Below are positions 33,398 to 45,354 of a DNA stretch of 64,000 nt, in pieces (position 1 is the first letter of the stretch; each line of letters starts with the position of its first letter). The notes below the pieces were generated by a model, which saw only the letters and a program-made list of their open reading frames with translations, ran no database searches and was not told the origin of the DNA. Source of the DNA: Phellopilus nigrolimitatus (Eukaryota > Basidiomycota > Agaricomycetes > Hymenochaetales > Hymenochaetaceae); assembly GCA_021029095.1 (NCBI GenBank), contig JAJOHG010000002.1:930001-994000 (forward strand), read 5' to 3'. The position numbers and the translations under genes were made by a program.

Positions 33398-36300
33398 ATG
33401 GGCCAGTCAGAGAGCGTCGTCCGTGCACACTCCCACGCCCTCCTCCCGACTGTCGCCCCACAGCCCATCCTCCCCGCTCAGCAGCCCGCCTCCAGGCTCA
33501 AGTTCTCTTGGCCAGGCCGTAGGAAGAAGTCCGAAGACTTCGGCAAGTCCCTCCCCACGACCTCCCCGCTGCCCTCCCCGCCGGCCTCGCTTGCGTCTAA
33601 GGGCAAGGCGAAGGACTTGGCGAGACAGGATTCCTTCGCTTCCCAGGCTGATGGCGACTTTCTCGAGCTCGCCCGTCCGGCCTCACGCAGCTCCACAAGG
33701 TCGCTCACGTTCCAGTTCGCTTCCAGCACGCTCCAGGCGTTTAAAGGAAAGCTGAACGCGTCGCAGTCCTCCGTTCACTCGTTTCACTCGTCGGCGACAC
33801 CGCCCTCTTTGCCACCTCCGTTGCCGCCTAAATCGGACCATATCCGCCTTTCGTCGTCATCGCTGTCGTCAAGTCAAGGTCGACCATCTATAGATCGTGA
33901 TCATTTGATAAGGGGGAAGCCTTTACCTCAGACATCAGTTCCAGCAGCCAACAGCATGGAGGTCGAATCGCCACCGGAGCCGATCCCTGTTGCGATGGAA
34001 GACGACGTTAAGATCCCCCAGAGAAGAGAGTGCCGGGAGCACGGTCAGAGTGCAAAGGAGATAGTCGACGACTGGAGAAAGAGCGACTCGACGCTGCGCA
34101 CTGTACGTCTCGTAGGGAGCAGGACACCCCGTCCGCTCTCGCTTGCCGAGTCCACAAACTCTGGTCACACCGTGTTGCCAGCGGCGGGATCGCCATCCGC
34201 GAACATCGGAGCGAACAGACGTCTCAGCGCTCTGATGACGGATGTGGATTTCGGAATGCCGGAGGTCGACAGTGAGGACGATGAGGATGACGACGATTCA
34301 GTGCTCGTCTCAGGCCCGAGTGCTGTTTCCTCCTCGATGCATGATCTGGTTCACACACGCCCGCATCCACTAGCGTCTAGCACTGCGAGTTCGCGCTCGT
34401 CTTCTCCTGCCTCGCAAAACCAGCCAGGCCCGCGTCGCGGATCTCTCTCCATCCGCATTGGGAGTCGATCCGCTCCTTCCGACCATCTAAGCGGATCGGA
34501 CTCTGAGGCGCTGTCCTCTTCCTTCTCGACGAACGGTATCCGCACGCCCAATTCGTCGACGACCTCGGTCACCTCGTCCCCTAGCGCGAAAGACTCATCT
34601 GTGCTCGAGGCTCGTCCATCTGTGGAGATCGTATCGACTTCGAGCGTGGATTCAGACATGTCCGACATGCATCTACACCAGTTCCAGCAGTACGAGGGCA
34701 GAAAGCCTGAGCCGTGGGTTTCAGCGCACAAGGCGTCGGATTCCCAAACGTCGCTCTCCACTTCGACTTCGTCGCACATGAGCAGGGAGGCGCCGCTCAA
34801 CCCGCTCAGTCAATCACACGGGCCCTCCATACGCCCGGCGCACCAGCGCACGCGGCTCCAGTCGATCCAGTCCAGGGGCTTCCGGCAAACGGCCGTGAGT
34901 CTGACCACCGGGCTCGCGCCTGCCGCGGGCTTTGCGAAGAAGGCCGTCGACAAGCTCGGGCGCGCGCTTGGTGGGAGTGCGGCGAGCCTCGGGAGCAGCA
35001 CGGACTACTACACTCATGTGCCTCCCCCGTCAGCGATGCCCGCGGGACATGGTCCGTCGGCAACGTCTACGTCTTTTTTCGGTATGATGGCCCGCACCGG
35101 TACGGAGCAACAATATCCGCACCACCAACACGGTCACGCTCGCCAGCGACAAGCACATGGGCACGGCAGCGGCCAGGCAGTGGGGAACGGGCAGCAGCAA
35201 CACGCCTCGAAGAAGGCGCTGCGCAAGCACGCGCCGAACGCGCCGTCGGGAACGTGGAGCATCGGCTCGAACTCGACGTCGATCTCGGACACCGATGGGT
35301 CGGCAGGCCAGGGCCCGAACCTGGGCCGGCGTGTGCGCGCGCCCCTGCATACGGGTCTTGTGTTTGGCCGCGACCTCGCGCTGTGCGTACGGGACACGGC
35401 TGTTGGTGACGGCATCGGCGAGGAGACCGAGATGCTGTCGCTCAAGGGAAGGCTTCTGCCAGCGCTCGTTACGCGGTGTGCACAACACATCGTCAAGTGG
35501 GGTGTCCAGGAGGAGGGTCTGTTCCGGTTAGTCTCCTTTTATTCATTCTTCTCGTTCACTACGTACATCCCCTCTCTGCATTACATTATTGCGCATCTCT
35601 TCTTTTGTCTTCTCCTTCTGTCCGTGCGCCGCTAGCCGCCGTCTTTACCGGTGGTGAGAATGCTGGCTCAACAAGCAGTTGCTGATGGTCCGCTTTTCTT
35701 TCCCTTTTTGGATATGCAGGATATCTGGTCGGTCGACACATGTATCGAAGTTGCGTACCGAGTTCGACTCTGGAGCAGATTATGATATGCGCGAGTGTGG
35801 GCCGGGCGAAATAGACCCGCACGCGGTGTCGTCGATCTTCAAGGCTTATTTGCGAGAATGTGGGTGATTTATTGCATTTGTTGCTACTGTAAAAGCTAAA
35901 ATGCTATTTTGACATGTCCTGCCAGTGCCGGAGCCGCTCTTGACGCGTAATCTTATGCCTTACTTTGAGGCTGCGTTGTCCGCGGAGAACAGCATGGTCA
36001 ATGCTGCAGATGCTCAGAGCGGTGGCGGTAACAGCTTCGGGGATACGAGAGGCTTCGGATTCGGACTGCCCTCGAGTCCCAGGGGTGGTATGCAAGTGCG
36101 CAAGGCGCCCTCGCTCTCCACATTCGCCGTGCCGACACTCGCCCCGCGCGCCGGCGTCCGAGTCCCTCCTGAACGCGCTCTCTGCGCTCATCGCGCGCCT
36201 CCCGCAGGAGAATCGTGACCTGCTGCGCACCGTGGCGGAGCTGATCAGGGCGACGGCGCGCTGCAGCAAGGAGACGAAGATGCCGCTGAGCAATCTGCTG

Positions 36301-37609
36301 CTTGTGTTCTGCCCGAGCCTCGTGATGAGCCCGCCCCTCCTGCGTGTGCTGTGCGAGGGCGAGGGCATATGGGACGGCCCGCCGAAGGCCGTGCGCGGAC
36401 CTGTGATTGCGGGGGACATGGTCCTCGATATTGTCGCGCAGGCCCCATCGAAGGCAGAGGACGTTGATGCTCCTCAGAAGGGGAGTGAGGATGAGGAAAG
36501 AAATGCGGATGAGGAGGGCGAGTCTGGGTTGCGCGCACAGCGCACGATAAAGCGGGCTGTCAGGACGTCGCATGATCTTTCTGAAGTCGTAGGTAAACAG
36601 GAATCTACGAATGAGGACAAAGTAGTCATAGCGGTGCCTGCTACAACTTTGTCGAGTCTGGCTCTGCCTGACGACGGACCTGATACGCCTAGCGACATCC
36701 CCTCTTCCGCTGGACACTCAAAGACCGACTCGCTTCTCAGCGCACCGTTTACCTTTTATTCCTCTCCTGCTCGCACGAGCTCGTCGGAGTCGTTAAGCAC
36801 TCCTCCGTCTTCTGGGTCGGAAAGTCCCGCTAACAAACCCCCATCGGTCGTGCTTCTCCCGAAGAGCTCGAGAAGATGCTGACCTTGAGGGCGCAGTCGG
36901 ACCTGCCGTCGCCTGCCAAGGCAAACGTACGCAAGTCGCTCATCGGGAACCCAATACCCTTCCCGCCCAGCGGGGAAAGCGCGCCCGTCACACCGATTGA
37001 GTTCGCCAGCCACCTCCGCCTCTCGACCTACTCGTCCTCGAGCCCGAATCTGCAGATCTCGCCGGCAAGCCTGAGCAGCCGCAAGAGCAAGGCGTCGCTG
37101 CAGGGCCTCCTGTCGAAGCGCTCGCTATCGTCGCTCCTGGGCCTCGCGCAGCAGCAGCAGCAGCCGGGTTCGCCCGCAGTCGCCGATGTCTGCGCTGGAG
37201 CCTGTGCCGCATATTGTGCGCGTCCGGACGCCGTGCCCGGTTCTTGACCTCCCGGTGGACACGTCGCCTATACTGCTTGGACTGGGCCTCGGCAACGTGC
37301 CGCTGACGGAGGAGCCTGAGAGCGGTGTGCTTGCGCCGTCCCCCAGGCTTCCGAGTCCGGGCGCGGGCCCCTCGCCGCGCCCGCAGGGGACGGTTATGAG
37401 CCGTGCGGCGTCGGACTCGTCTGCGCTTACGTCGTCGGTGTTTTACACGCCGCCGACGACAGGTGCGCGCGCTCGCGCCTGCCGTCTCTCTGGCCACGGC
37501 GTCGAGCACGTCGAGCAGCGGCTCGTACAGCTTCCTGGACTTCAACGTCAGCAAGGAGCCGGAGGAGGACGACTGGGCGAAGAGCGTCCTGCAGGCGGCT
37601 GCGCAGTGA
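33398..37609 (+). CDS. RhoGAP-domain protein with disordered N-terminus; several frame breaks
   Basis: The start at 33398 has an ideal context (gccATGG) and yields MGQSESVV, a candidate N-myristoylation signal. An in-frame ATG at 33257 would add a poly-Ser/Pro leader. About 680 disordered Ser/Pro-rich residues precede the RhoGAP domain: LPALVTRCAQHIVKWGVQEEGLFR, then ISGRSTHVSKLR, PHAVSSIFKAYLRE, LPEPLLTRNLMPYF, LLNALSALIARLPQENRDLL and PLSNLLLVFCPSLVMSPPLL. The catalytic Arg finger codon (EGLFR) is itself split by a ~190-nt intron starting GTTAGT. The domain stimulates GTP hydrolysis by Rho/Cdc42-type GTPases, controlling polarity and wall synthesis. The downstream tail is again disordered, ending FLDFNVSKEPEEDDWAKS. 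Four single-base frame changes occur (near 36142, 36838, 37173 and 37462); correcting each gives one continuous C-terminus to 37609. Confidence 0.85.
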
Positions 37610-38280
37610 CACACGCACTGATAAGCACGTCCCCATGGGAATAGTGGTGGACGGACTGATATTTTTTCTCATATTGAAGTGATCTGCTATTGTTAACTAC
37701 ATACCTGCTTGTTTATTCGCTTCCCCTTTTTACTGTCATAACCTCCCTGCATCAATCCCCCTCACCCTCACCCCCACCCCCGACCCGTCTCTCTTTGTGC
37801 TGTCGACTGCGTCGCACTGCCTTGTCTATTATTCCGAGCCCCGGCCCCAGCCCCAGTCCGTACATACTGTAAAAAAAGCCGTCCGCTGGTCAGGTGTAAT
37901 TGGTTGCGTTCAATTTTCACTCTGGATGGAAACTCACATCACTTTCTTTGATTCTTTCCGCACTTTGTCTCCTTGCATTCTCTTTTCTCCTCCATTTTTT
38001 TTTTCTCCTTACCTACAATTTATTCTGGTTCTCTGCATTTGGAATATTATTGTGACTCGCTCTGCTTCGACGTCGATCAGCCTGCGCACCGCTTTTATCA
38101 TCATTCCGAATCCGCGCGTCGATCACTGACGTCGATATAAATATCTCAGTCAGCAAATATAACGTATGCATGAGCGTTTCTATCGGAACTCCTTAGTTTG
38201 AGACAAGACTGGCCAGATGAATAAATGCGCGCGCATATTCAGTCCAGCAGCTCATCTCTCTTTCGCTTTTACTCGTAGCC
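37610..38280. other. Intergenic region between RhoGAP and DUF3533 genes
   Basis: 670 bp, both neighbours on the plus strand. It includes a C-rich run (37760-37790), a long pyrimidine-rich T/C tract (37940-38035) typical of fungal core promoters, and gatataaatat at ~38134. No ORF of note. Confidence 0.55.
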
Positions 38281-40482
38281 ATGTCTGCCCTTGAGGACGG
38301 TAATAGGCGCTCGCGCGACTCCGCCTCTGAGCACGGCAGCAAGACAGCGCGCGCGCCGCCGTCCGCAAGCTCGGATAGCGGCAGGACGGAGCCCGAGACG
38401 CAGCCCCCGCCGCCGCACGCCGCGCGCTTCTGGGACCGCGACCCGGTGACGGCGGCGAAGCGCCGCATCTACTTCAAGACCATGTTCGGCGGCACGTTCC
38501 TCACGACTCTCATGATCTTCGGCGTGCTGAGCATCTTCTGGGGCTCGCTGTGGAAGACGGATAGCTACACGCATAACTTGAATGGGTGGATTGTTGTGCG
38601 TCTTCTTTCCTTAAGTTATATGCTTTGATGCGTGGGCATTTGTTTAGTGAGTTTTTTTGTTTGTTTGTTTGACACAGGACTTTGACGGAGGGCCGATCGG
38701 CCAGACGGTGACGCAGGCCTTTCTGAACGCGACCGGGAGGCCAGAACAGATGTCCTGGAAGGCAGTCGACGCGTCCCAGTTCGCCAACGGCGTGGACGAC
38801 GTCGCGCAGGCTGTTGTGGACGAGAAGGCGTGGGTGGCGGTTACCGGTGCGTCTCTGCCTCGCTCTGGTGCCTGCCTGCCTTGCCCGACCTGGCTGACTT
38901 TGATCCGAATGACTTAGTCAACCCCGGCGCGTCGAATAACCTCAGCGCTGCGATTGCCAGCGCGGACGCCTCGTATAACGGCTCGCTGGCCGTCACCGCG
39001 TATGCGGCCGAAGCGCGGAACGAGAACGGATAGTGAGTGGCGGTAGTCCGCTCCGTTTCTCGTCTTCACTATGGATTATTGACTATTTCCCCCCTCTCCC
39101 CCGAAATAGCATGATAATCGTTCCAGTCGTGAGTATTCTTAGCCTGGTGCTGCGCTGTTCTTGTTCCTCAAGCCCCTCCCGTTTCCGCCCGAATCAGATG
39201 GAGGTACCGCTCGTCGCAGCAGCAAAGGCTTTCGCACTGCTTAACTCGCGTCAAATCGCGTCGAACTCGTCCACGAACTTTCAGCAGCTCCTTTTACAAG
39301 CGCCGAGCATCGTCACGCAGCCGGTATACTATACAATCGCTAATATCAGACCATTTGACGTACCTGTGTAAGCTTTGTTCCTTCCTGCTACGCCGGGGAC
39401 GGTGAATGCTAAGCGTGATTTGAACTTCCAGGGCCACAGCGGTAGACTTTCGTCGGACTCATCTATCTCCTCATCATCTCTGTGAGGCATTCTTTATGCA
39501 GAGCTAGTGCTCCATACTAACCTTCCCTTTGTATCTAGTTTATCGTCTGCGTAAGTCCGTTACTTAGTTCGTTTTTGACTTCGATCTGAGTCATTGCGTG
39601 CAGATGATGAGCTACCAAGCCCGCGTCATTATCTCCGGGCTCAATCGCCACCTGTGTCTACGCTCCTTATTAATGCTGCGCGTGATCGCGCCTATATTCG
39701 CTTACTTCGTCATTTCTGTAGGTCGCCTCTTGCTAGGATCCTCTTTTTGCTTTTGTTTTTTGGTACTGAATACGCGGTCGCTTTCTTACAGCTATTCTTC
39801 TCACTACTGAGTCTGGCATTCCAAGCCCCATTTCGACGCGTGTATGTATCGTTCACCGCTCCTCGCCTCGGCATGTTGTTAATTGAATATTGGATGTTAG
39901 CTTCGGCGGATGGGGATTTGTTATTTACTGGATGATGAACTGGATGGGGATGTGCGCCCTGTGAGTCCTTCGTTCTTCTGCGTTTCTACTGCTTAATTGC
40001 TCACGATGGGTGCTACAGGGGACTGGCATTGGAATCATTTATAACCGTTCTCACACCTGCATTCACTCCTTTCTTCCTCGTGCTTTGGATTATATGTACG
40101 CGATCTCATATGTGCCTTAATTTTTACGATACTGATGGAGAATCATCTATCAGCAAACGTTTCCATTGCTTCCGTCCCAATTGAAGTGCTCCCGGGCGTC
40201 TTCCGGTACGGCTACGCCACGCCGTTTTACAACATCTCGCGCACCGTGCGGACGATCTTGTTCAACACTCGGAACCAAGGTAAGCAGATTTCACGATAGT
40301 CCATCAAGTCGTACTGACTTGACATACTTTCGTCTTTTCAAGTCGGCCTCAATTTCGGTGTCCAGATCGCGTGGATAGCGATATCATTGATCACGATGCT
40401 GCTGTTTACAGTCCTCCTTCGCCAAAAAGAGCAGCGCGAGTTGCGGAGACAACAGGCCTCTTCGAGTGAGAAGAAGCCGTGA
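38281..40482 (+). CDS. DUF3533 / SNG1-like multi-pass membrane protein
   Basis: The start at 38281 gives MSALEDGNRRSRDSASEHGS. A ~75-residue cytosolic N-terminus ends in a basic AAKRRIYFKTMF before membrane helix 1 (GGTFLTTLMIFGVLSIFWGS). A large extracytosolic loop follows (DFDGGPIGQTVTQAFLNATG, AKAFALLNSRQIASNSSTNF), then five further helices near the C-terminus (VDFVGLIYLLIISFIVC, LRVIAPIFAYFVIS, WGFVIYWMMNWMGMCALGLA, LTPAFTPFFLVLWIISNVSI, VQIAWIALSLITMLLFTVLL) and a charged tail. This layout and YGYATPFYNISRTVRTILF match DUF3533, which includes yeast SNG1 (nitrosoguanidine resistance, plasma membrane). Transport activity is inferred. Many short introns are present. At 39448-39450 a TTT where TT is expected shifts the frame just before GLIYLLIIS. 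Confidence 0.85.
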
Positions 40483-41518
40483 GGAAGGAAGCAGCAACGT
40501 TTCAGCGACTGTGTGCTCATTTGTTTTCTTGGTAGGAATTAACTTGTGTACTATGATACTATTTTTGCTGCCATAATATCCCTTACATCTATGTAGTATA
40601 CCATATATCGCAAAATGAATTCCACTTCTCATCCTCGATCTGTTTTATCCCTCGCACGTGTGACTAATGTATCAAGAGAAAAAAAGACAATTTATTTAAC
40701 TGGCAATCCTACAATTACAATATTTCAACCTTTCACACCTCTGATGCACTTTAAAATATACAGCTTCAAAGTAAACCTTATTATGTAGTAATCAAAAATC
40801 TGTAGCTACATATTTAACACTTGAAATGTCTAAACTGTCATCCTATATTTAAAAGAAAATAACACTTCCTCTTTCGAAACTTCTCCATAATCTTACTAAG
40901 CAGCAACCCCAGAGAGTCCAACAAACCCAGAGAGTCCCAGGCTTCGTTACTTTCGGAAAGCCACATTACATAATGTTGATCTCCGCGGCTGTGCTGGATC
41001 ATTGCTTGCGTTTCTTCCTTCATCGTCGCTTTCAGAAATTGCTGCTTTCTCTTTCAAACTCTAAGTAATCCAGCTATATTCTTGAAAGGAAGAGCCGAAA
41101 GACGGAGCGCGATCATCGTTTCACACACACAAACGGCCGGGGCTACACTTCTTTCATTCAGTAGACTCGCACGGAGTGTAAACAACTTCCAAGTTTGCGT
41201 GGACTTTGCGCGGGTATTTGTCGACGTCAACGCATCAGCGTTCTGGCGACAAGGTGGGCGAATCAGGCGCTGAACGAAACTAGGACTCCACTCGGACTGC
41301 GCACTGTCGGAACGTACCTGGCACTAAACATGCAAGCCTTCTGTAATTGAATGACATGCTCAATGCTCCCCGGTGCTTCTATGTCTGCGTCGGGCCTTTT
41401 GCGGCCGTCCGCTCGCGCGAGACAACTTTAACAGGCTGCGGATTCTCGATATTCTCTTCCAGTGTCTTCGCCAAGAGATTCCTGGATATTTTTAGCGCAC
41501 GTTTGCTCGTTATAATAA
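40483..41518. other. AT-rich intergenic region
   Basis: About 1 kb between the DUF3533 stop and the first credible exon of the next gene. 40600-40860 is strongly AT-rich. The part from ~41347 has open frames but no clear coding signature and may hold an upstream exon with the true start codon of the next gene. Confidence 0.5.
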
Positions 41519-42531
41519 GCTCTCCGAGTCCTCGCCCTGCTTCCCACCCTCGTTGCCGTTTGTGCGTGCGCAGCCGATATGCAGAGGAGTTATCCCCGGA
41601 CCAGTTTTGTCACTCTGCAATGCTGCGTTCTTGCCTACCTCATGCGGCATGCACTGGTGCTGGCACAGACACCTTGTGTGCACCATCAAGGGTACGGTGA
41701 ATCCTATGATCCTTGCATGCTGCTTTAATAAGAACGCATTTGTCTGTGTATTCAACAGAGGTGGCGGCGGAGATGACGACGGAAATGATGGCGATGGCAA
41801 CTGGAGCGCGAGCAGTTGGACGCACTCGTTTTGCAGCAGCACTGCAAGCGCAGGCGCGACCGGCGCTACTCGCGGAAGCAATGCAGACATAAGCGAGAAC
41901 GGGACGCATCTCAGGCGGGGGCTCGATAGCCGGCATCGTCATTGGCCTGCGTTCGTGATTCTCTGTCATGCGAGACGGGCTCGGAAGATTCTTACGTTGC
42001 CTCTGATTATTCGTTGCAGTCGCTTTTCTGGCCCTCGTCCTGCTCCTGGCCTTCTTCCTCCGGCGCCGCTACGCGAGAGGAAGAGATCCGTCCAGAAGAA
42101 CATGGCTCCCAGGTCCAGGTGCAAGGAACGCGAACGCTCCTGTCGGCATCGGGGCACTCGGCGCTGCTCAGTTTGGCGCGAAAGGAGGAGGCGCGACGGC
42201 CATGGCGAATGCGCCGCCGAGGCAAAGCGTCGTGCAGCACGCCGGCTTCCTCCCGCCGCTGCCTTTCGATTCGCCGCCGTACACGTCGACGGATAACCTC
42301 ACGTCCGAACGCGCCGCTACGTTTCTCACGTACGCGTCGCCCTCGGAGGCCACCGCTGGACACGGCCCCCGCGCGAGTCTGCACGAGGACATGCTCGCGC
42401 GCCAAAAGGAGTTGGAGACTGCTTATCGGATGATGGAAGGGGCTGAAGAGAGTGGCGTTGGCGCACCGGGACCTGGTAACCAGGCGAATGCAGGAGTAGC
42501 GCCAGGACCTCCGCCGCAGTATATGGGATGA
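41519..42531 (+). CDS. Single-pass (type I) membrane protein; 5' end not resolved
   Basis: A frame beginning near 41519 reads ALRVLALLPTLVAVCACAAD, a signal-peptide-like stretch, but no ATG lies just before it, so an upstream exon is needed. A Cys-containing ectodomain and an intron (donor GTACGG at ~41692) lead to GGGGDDDGNDGDGN and the Ser/Thr/Ala-rich SSTASAGATGATRGSNADIS. The membrane helix IAGIVIGLLAFLALVLLLAFF spans an intron (acceptor 42018) and is followed by the basic stop-transfer LRRRYARGRD. The cytosolic tail of ~140 residues is disordered and Pro/Ala-rich, with DSPPYTSTDNLTSERAA, ending PPPQYMG at 42531. ENGT and ISGGGSIAG are in different frames, separated by one extra base (~41907). 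The layout resembles fungal wall-sensor or Mid2-like proteins. Function is unproven. Confidence 0.5.
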
Positions 42532-42716
42532 AGCAGTTCTTTTTCCGATTCTTTCTGATGTATTTTTTTTTTGCAACAAGACTAAGTAGCATTCACAAAT
42601 TCTTATGATACAACGAGTCACCGATCAATAAGCGAGGTTACTAGAATAAGGATAGACGCCAGTGTCCAGAGCGATACAGGTAAGCCACAGGTGATGAGAG
42701 CATTATGAAAATTGTT

Positions 42717-44835
42717 TCAAGAACCGAGAGCTTTGTTGATTTTCCATATAACGTATCGGACTAGAGGATTTGATATTTTGACTTTGTGAGTGCCGTCAGA
42801 GTGATTATAGTCGTCATCCATCTTGTCAGTGTCGCCAAAAGCTTGTGTTGAAGGCAGAGAAGACAGGATTTCGATTTCTGCTTTGCGGCGGGTGTGTAGC
42901 ATCTGCATGAGTTCGCGCCTAACAAGAAGAGAATATCCGAAATCAGCAATGGGCACCACCCGACGTAAATATACCTGATCCCTCTGGCACTTACTTCCAT
43001 GGAATAGGAAGATTGGCATTCGATCGTAGCATTGATAGTGCCTTGAATGAGGGAAGATGATTCTGTGTAACAGAAGAGCACCATATAGTCAAAGTCCGCA
43101 CCTTGCGCTGGTCATGGATCGTGATTGGTATGAGCGTGTCTCTATCCACTCCGAAACTTAAGCAATTTCAGCGAGGGAAAGCACCGGTAATGTCATAGGG
43201 ATAATTACTTCAATGCTTCTGCAGCAGAGACGCCGATCCATTCCACTCTCTCGGCGGCCAGACCCTCTCTTTCGTGGCGCATACTGACACTTCCGTGTTT
43301 GTATACGGAAACAATGTCAATGCCATATGCATCCGCATCGACAAGAGCAAGAATGCGTGTCCTGAAAAACGGAAGGAAGATTTGGCATGGAAGTATGCGA
43401 TAAAGAAAGACCATACGTCTCTGGCATATTATCAGAGAAAGACTTGGCCAGCTGACGTGTTGCTAGATCTGGATAACCTTTTCCCTAATAACATAAATCT
43501 TCAGTGACAATGGAAAGAAATGGTACGAAGAAAGTATATGCAGCACGGTAATGAGAAGTCCAGGACCAATGAGGGATGGATGATTCGTCAGACCAGCAGC
43601 GCAAAGCGTTTGGAAAACAGCCTGCAGAATTGGTTTGAGTCTCAGATCGGTTAATTTACTGAAATTATCTTCGACGAACGTCTTTCTCGACGATGAGTAT
43701 CCACGCAATGTTGTCACCTATCTCGAATTCAGCAACGTCTTGACCAACTGGTATTAGCGAAGCCTTGACGTTGATTTTAGCCTTTGCTTTTGTTAAATGG
43801 ATGGAGAATAAATAAGCCGTACTTCTGTGTCATGGCCGACGACTGATGTCCCATCATGAAGATGTATAGAAAGCGTTGAACCACAATACAGACCCTTCGA
43901 CGAAGCTCGCTAGAAAGATGTCGAGTCTCAATTCGTTGTGAAGAGATAGAGACATACAATGTTAAGATCATTTCGGTTCATCGAGAATGTCGCGGCCAAG
44001 TCATCTACTAGCTGTTCCAAGCGCTTAGTGTATGAGCTATTCTGTAAGTGAGCGTCTTACTGCATCCACAGTTCCCTGGCCTTTGAAAAGAGAAACGTCT
44101 CGGTAGTACAAATCGCTGGAACACTTGATTAACTTGACGAGAAGCTTTTTTTGCAAAGTGAATACTCCTTTACCGCTTCGTCATTGGTAATTGGTTAACG
44201 AGCGCCTCGTGTGCCCCATTCACGACCCTAAGCAACTGGGCTGTGAACAGAGTCAGGAATTTCACCAGGAGTCCAAGGGATCGCTATATAATCGCTGACC
44301 AGGGATTTTTGCGCCAGGTCCTTTCATTTTCCGGGGAAATTGGATTGTACGCGTTCGCATGCCTCTTTTTATTAGGTATTACCTCCTGAATAAAAATAAG
44401 ATAATGGTAAAAACTCACTCCTCGTCGGTTGGGACCTTGCTTCTATTCGCAAGCTCCAAAACGATCTTCTTTTCCCTCACAGCCCGAGCCTGCGATCCAT
44501 CGCCTGCCTGTTTTCTCGTTTGACGGCATGACGCGTCTGTGAGCTGTGAAAGGAACGACAAGGCGAGGTTTTCTAAGCGCAGAACGGCTTCAGCACTACT
44601 TGCACGCTCAGATGCCAGTGTCGCGATTGCCGAAGCGTGCAGGAAACACATACGTCTTAATGTCAGCCTCGCTTTCGCCATTTCCTACGTCCTCGTCATC
44701 GACAGTGCTGTACTCGTCTTCACCGTCCTCGCGCGCTGGATTCAGATCCAATATGCCGTACTCCAGATCCGTTGCATCAAAGTTGGTAATGTCGACCCTT
44801 TCCATAGTGTCGTCGTAAGCCGTTTCGCTTGACAT
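42717..44835 (-). CDS. SPO11: SPO11: meiotic DNA double-strand-break topoisomerase VI A-like protein
   Basis: The start at 44835 (MSSETAYDDTMERVDITNFD) leads into an acidic N-terminus and then a helical part (LHASAIATLASERASSAEAV). The winged-helix 5Y-CAP domain shows LLRVVNGAHEALVNQLPMTK and, across an intron with donor GTAAAG, RDLYYRDVSLFKGQGTVDA, containing the catalytic tyrosine. It continues LEQLVDDLAATFSMNRNDLNI and ASSKGLYCGSTLSIHLHDGT. The TOPRIM domain has WILIVEKD (metal-binding Glu), FQTLCAAGLTNHPSLIGPG, GYPDLATRQLAKSFSDN and ALVDADAYGIDIVSVYKHGS (DxD). The C-terminus has RRELMQMLHTRRKAEIEILSS. It cuts DNA to start meiotic recombination in the nucleus. Frame changes occur near 44655 (one extra base after ADIK) and around 44235-44295, just before LLRVV. 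It is divergently arranged with the GTPBP1-like gene. Confidence 0.9.
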
Positions 44836-45354
44836 TCTCGTGGCAAGCCTCAAGTTACACAGGTAGCCAGTCGCAGGGATGCTTCCGTTTGAACGAGCCA
44901 CAAGCGCGCAGGGAGGTGGCTTACATAACACATGCGATCCGCGGGTTTCTTTCGTGAAGTTTGAGCTTCAGAAGCTCAGACACGACGAACAATCCATCCA
45001 AATGATCGAGGATATTCTTAAAAGCAATTACCTAGCATTGCAATCGGTCTGAACATCCGTGTTCATTGTAGTAATTACGTGAGAAGCTTTAGAATCGGTC
45101 ATTTTGCCTCGGAGATTATGAGCGGCCAAGTCAATTGGAAGTCATCCATAAATTGCCTTCGTCCTTCTTTATATCAAGCCATAGCATTATCTGCCTCTCA
45201 TTGAAAGCGTCAGTTCCGGTTCAGAGACATGTCTAGAGAGTCAATCACGTGCATTGAGATCACAGCGAGTCACGTCTAGTCACTACTTAATGGTAGGCTA
45301 AATGCGTCTGCGGTCTGACAGCATTTTAAGACGCACTACCTTTCTTCACTAGTC
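44836..45354. other. Shared divergent promoter of SPO11 and the GTPBP1-like gene
   Basis: 519 bp between the two start codons, AT-rich on the SPO11 side. The 45240-45300 part contains cacgtg-like and tcacgtctagtcac motifs. I cannot assign a meiotic control element with confidence. Confidence 0.5.
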
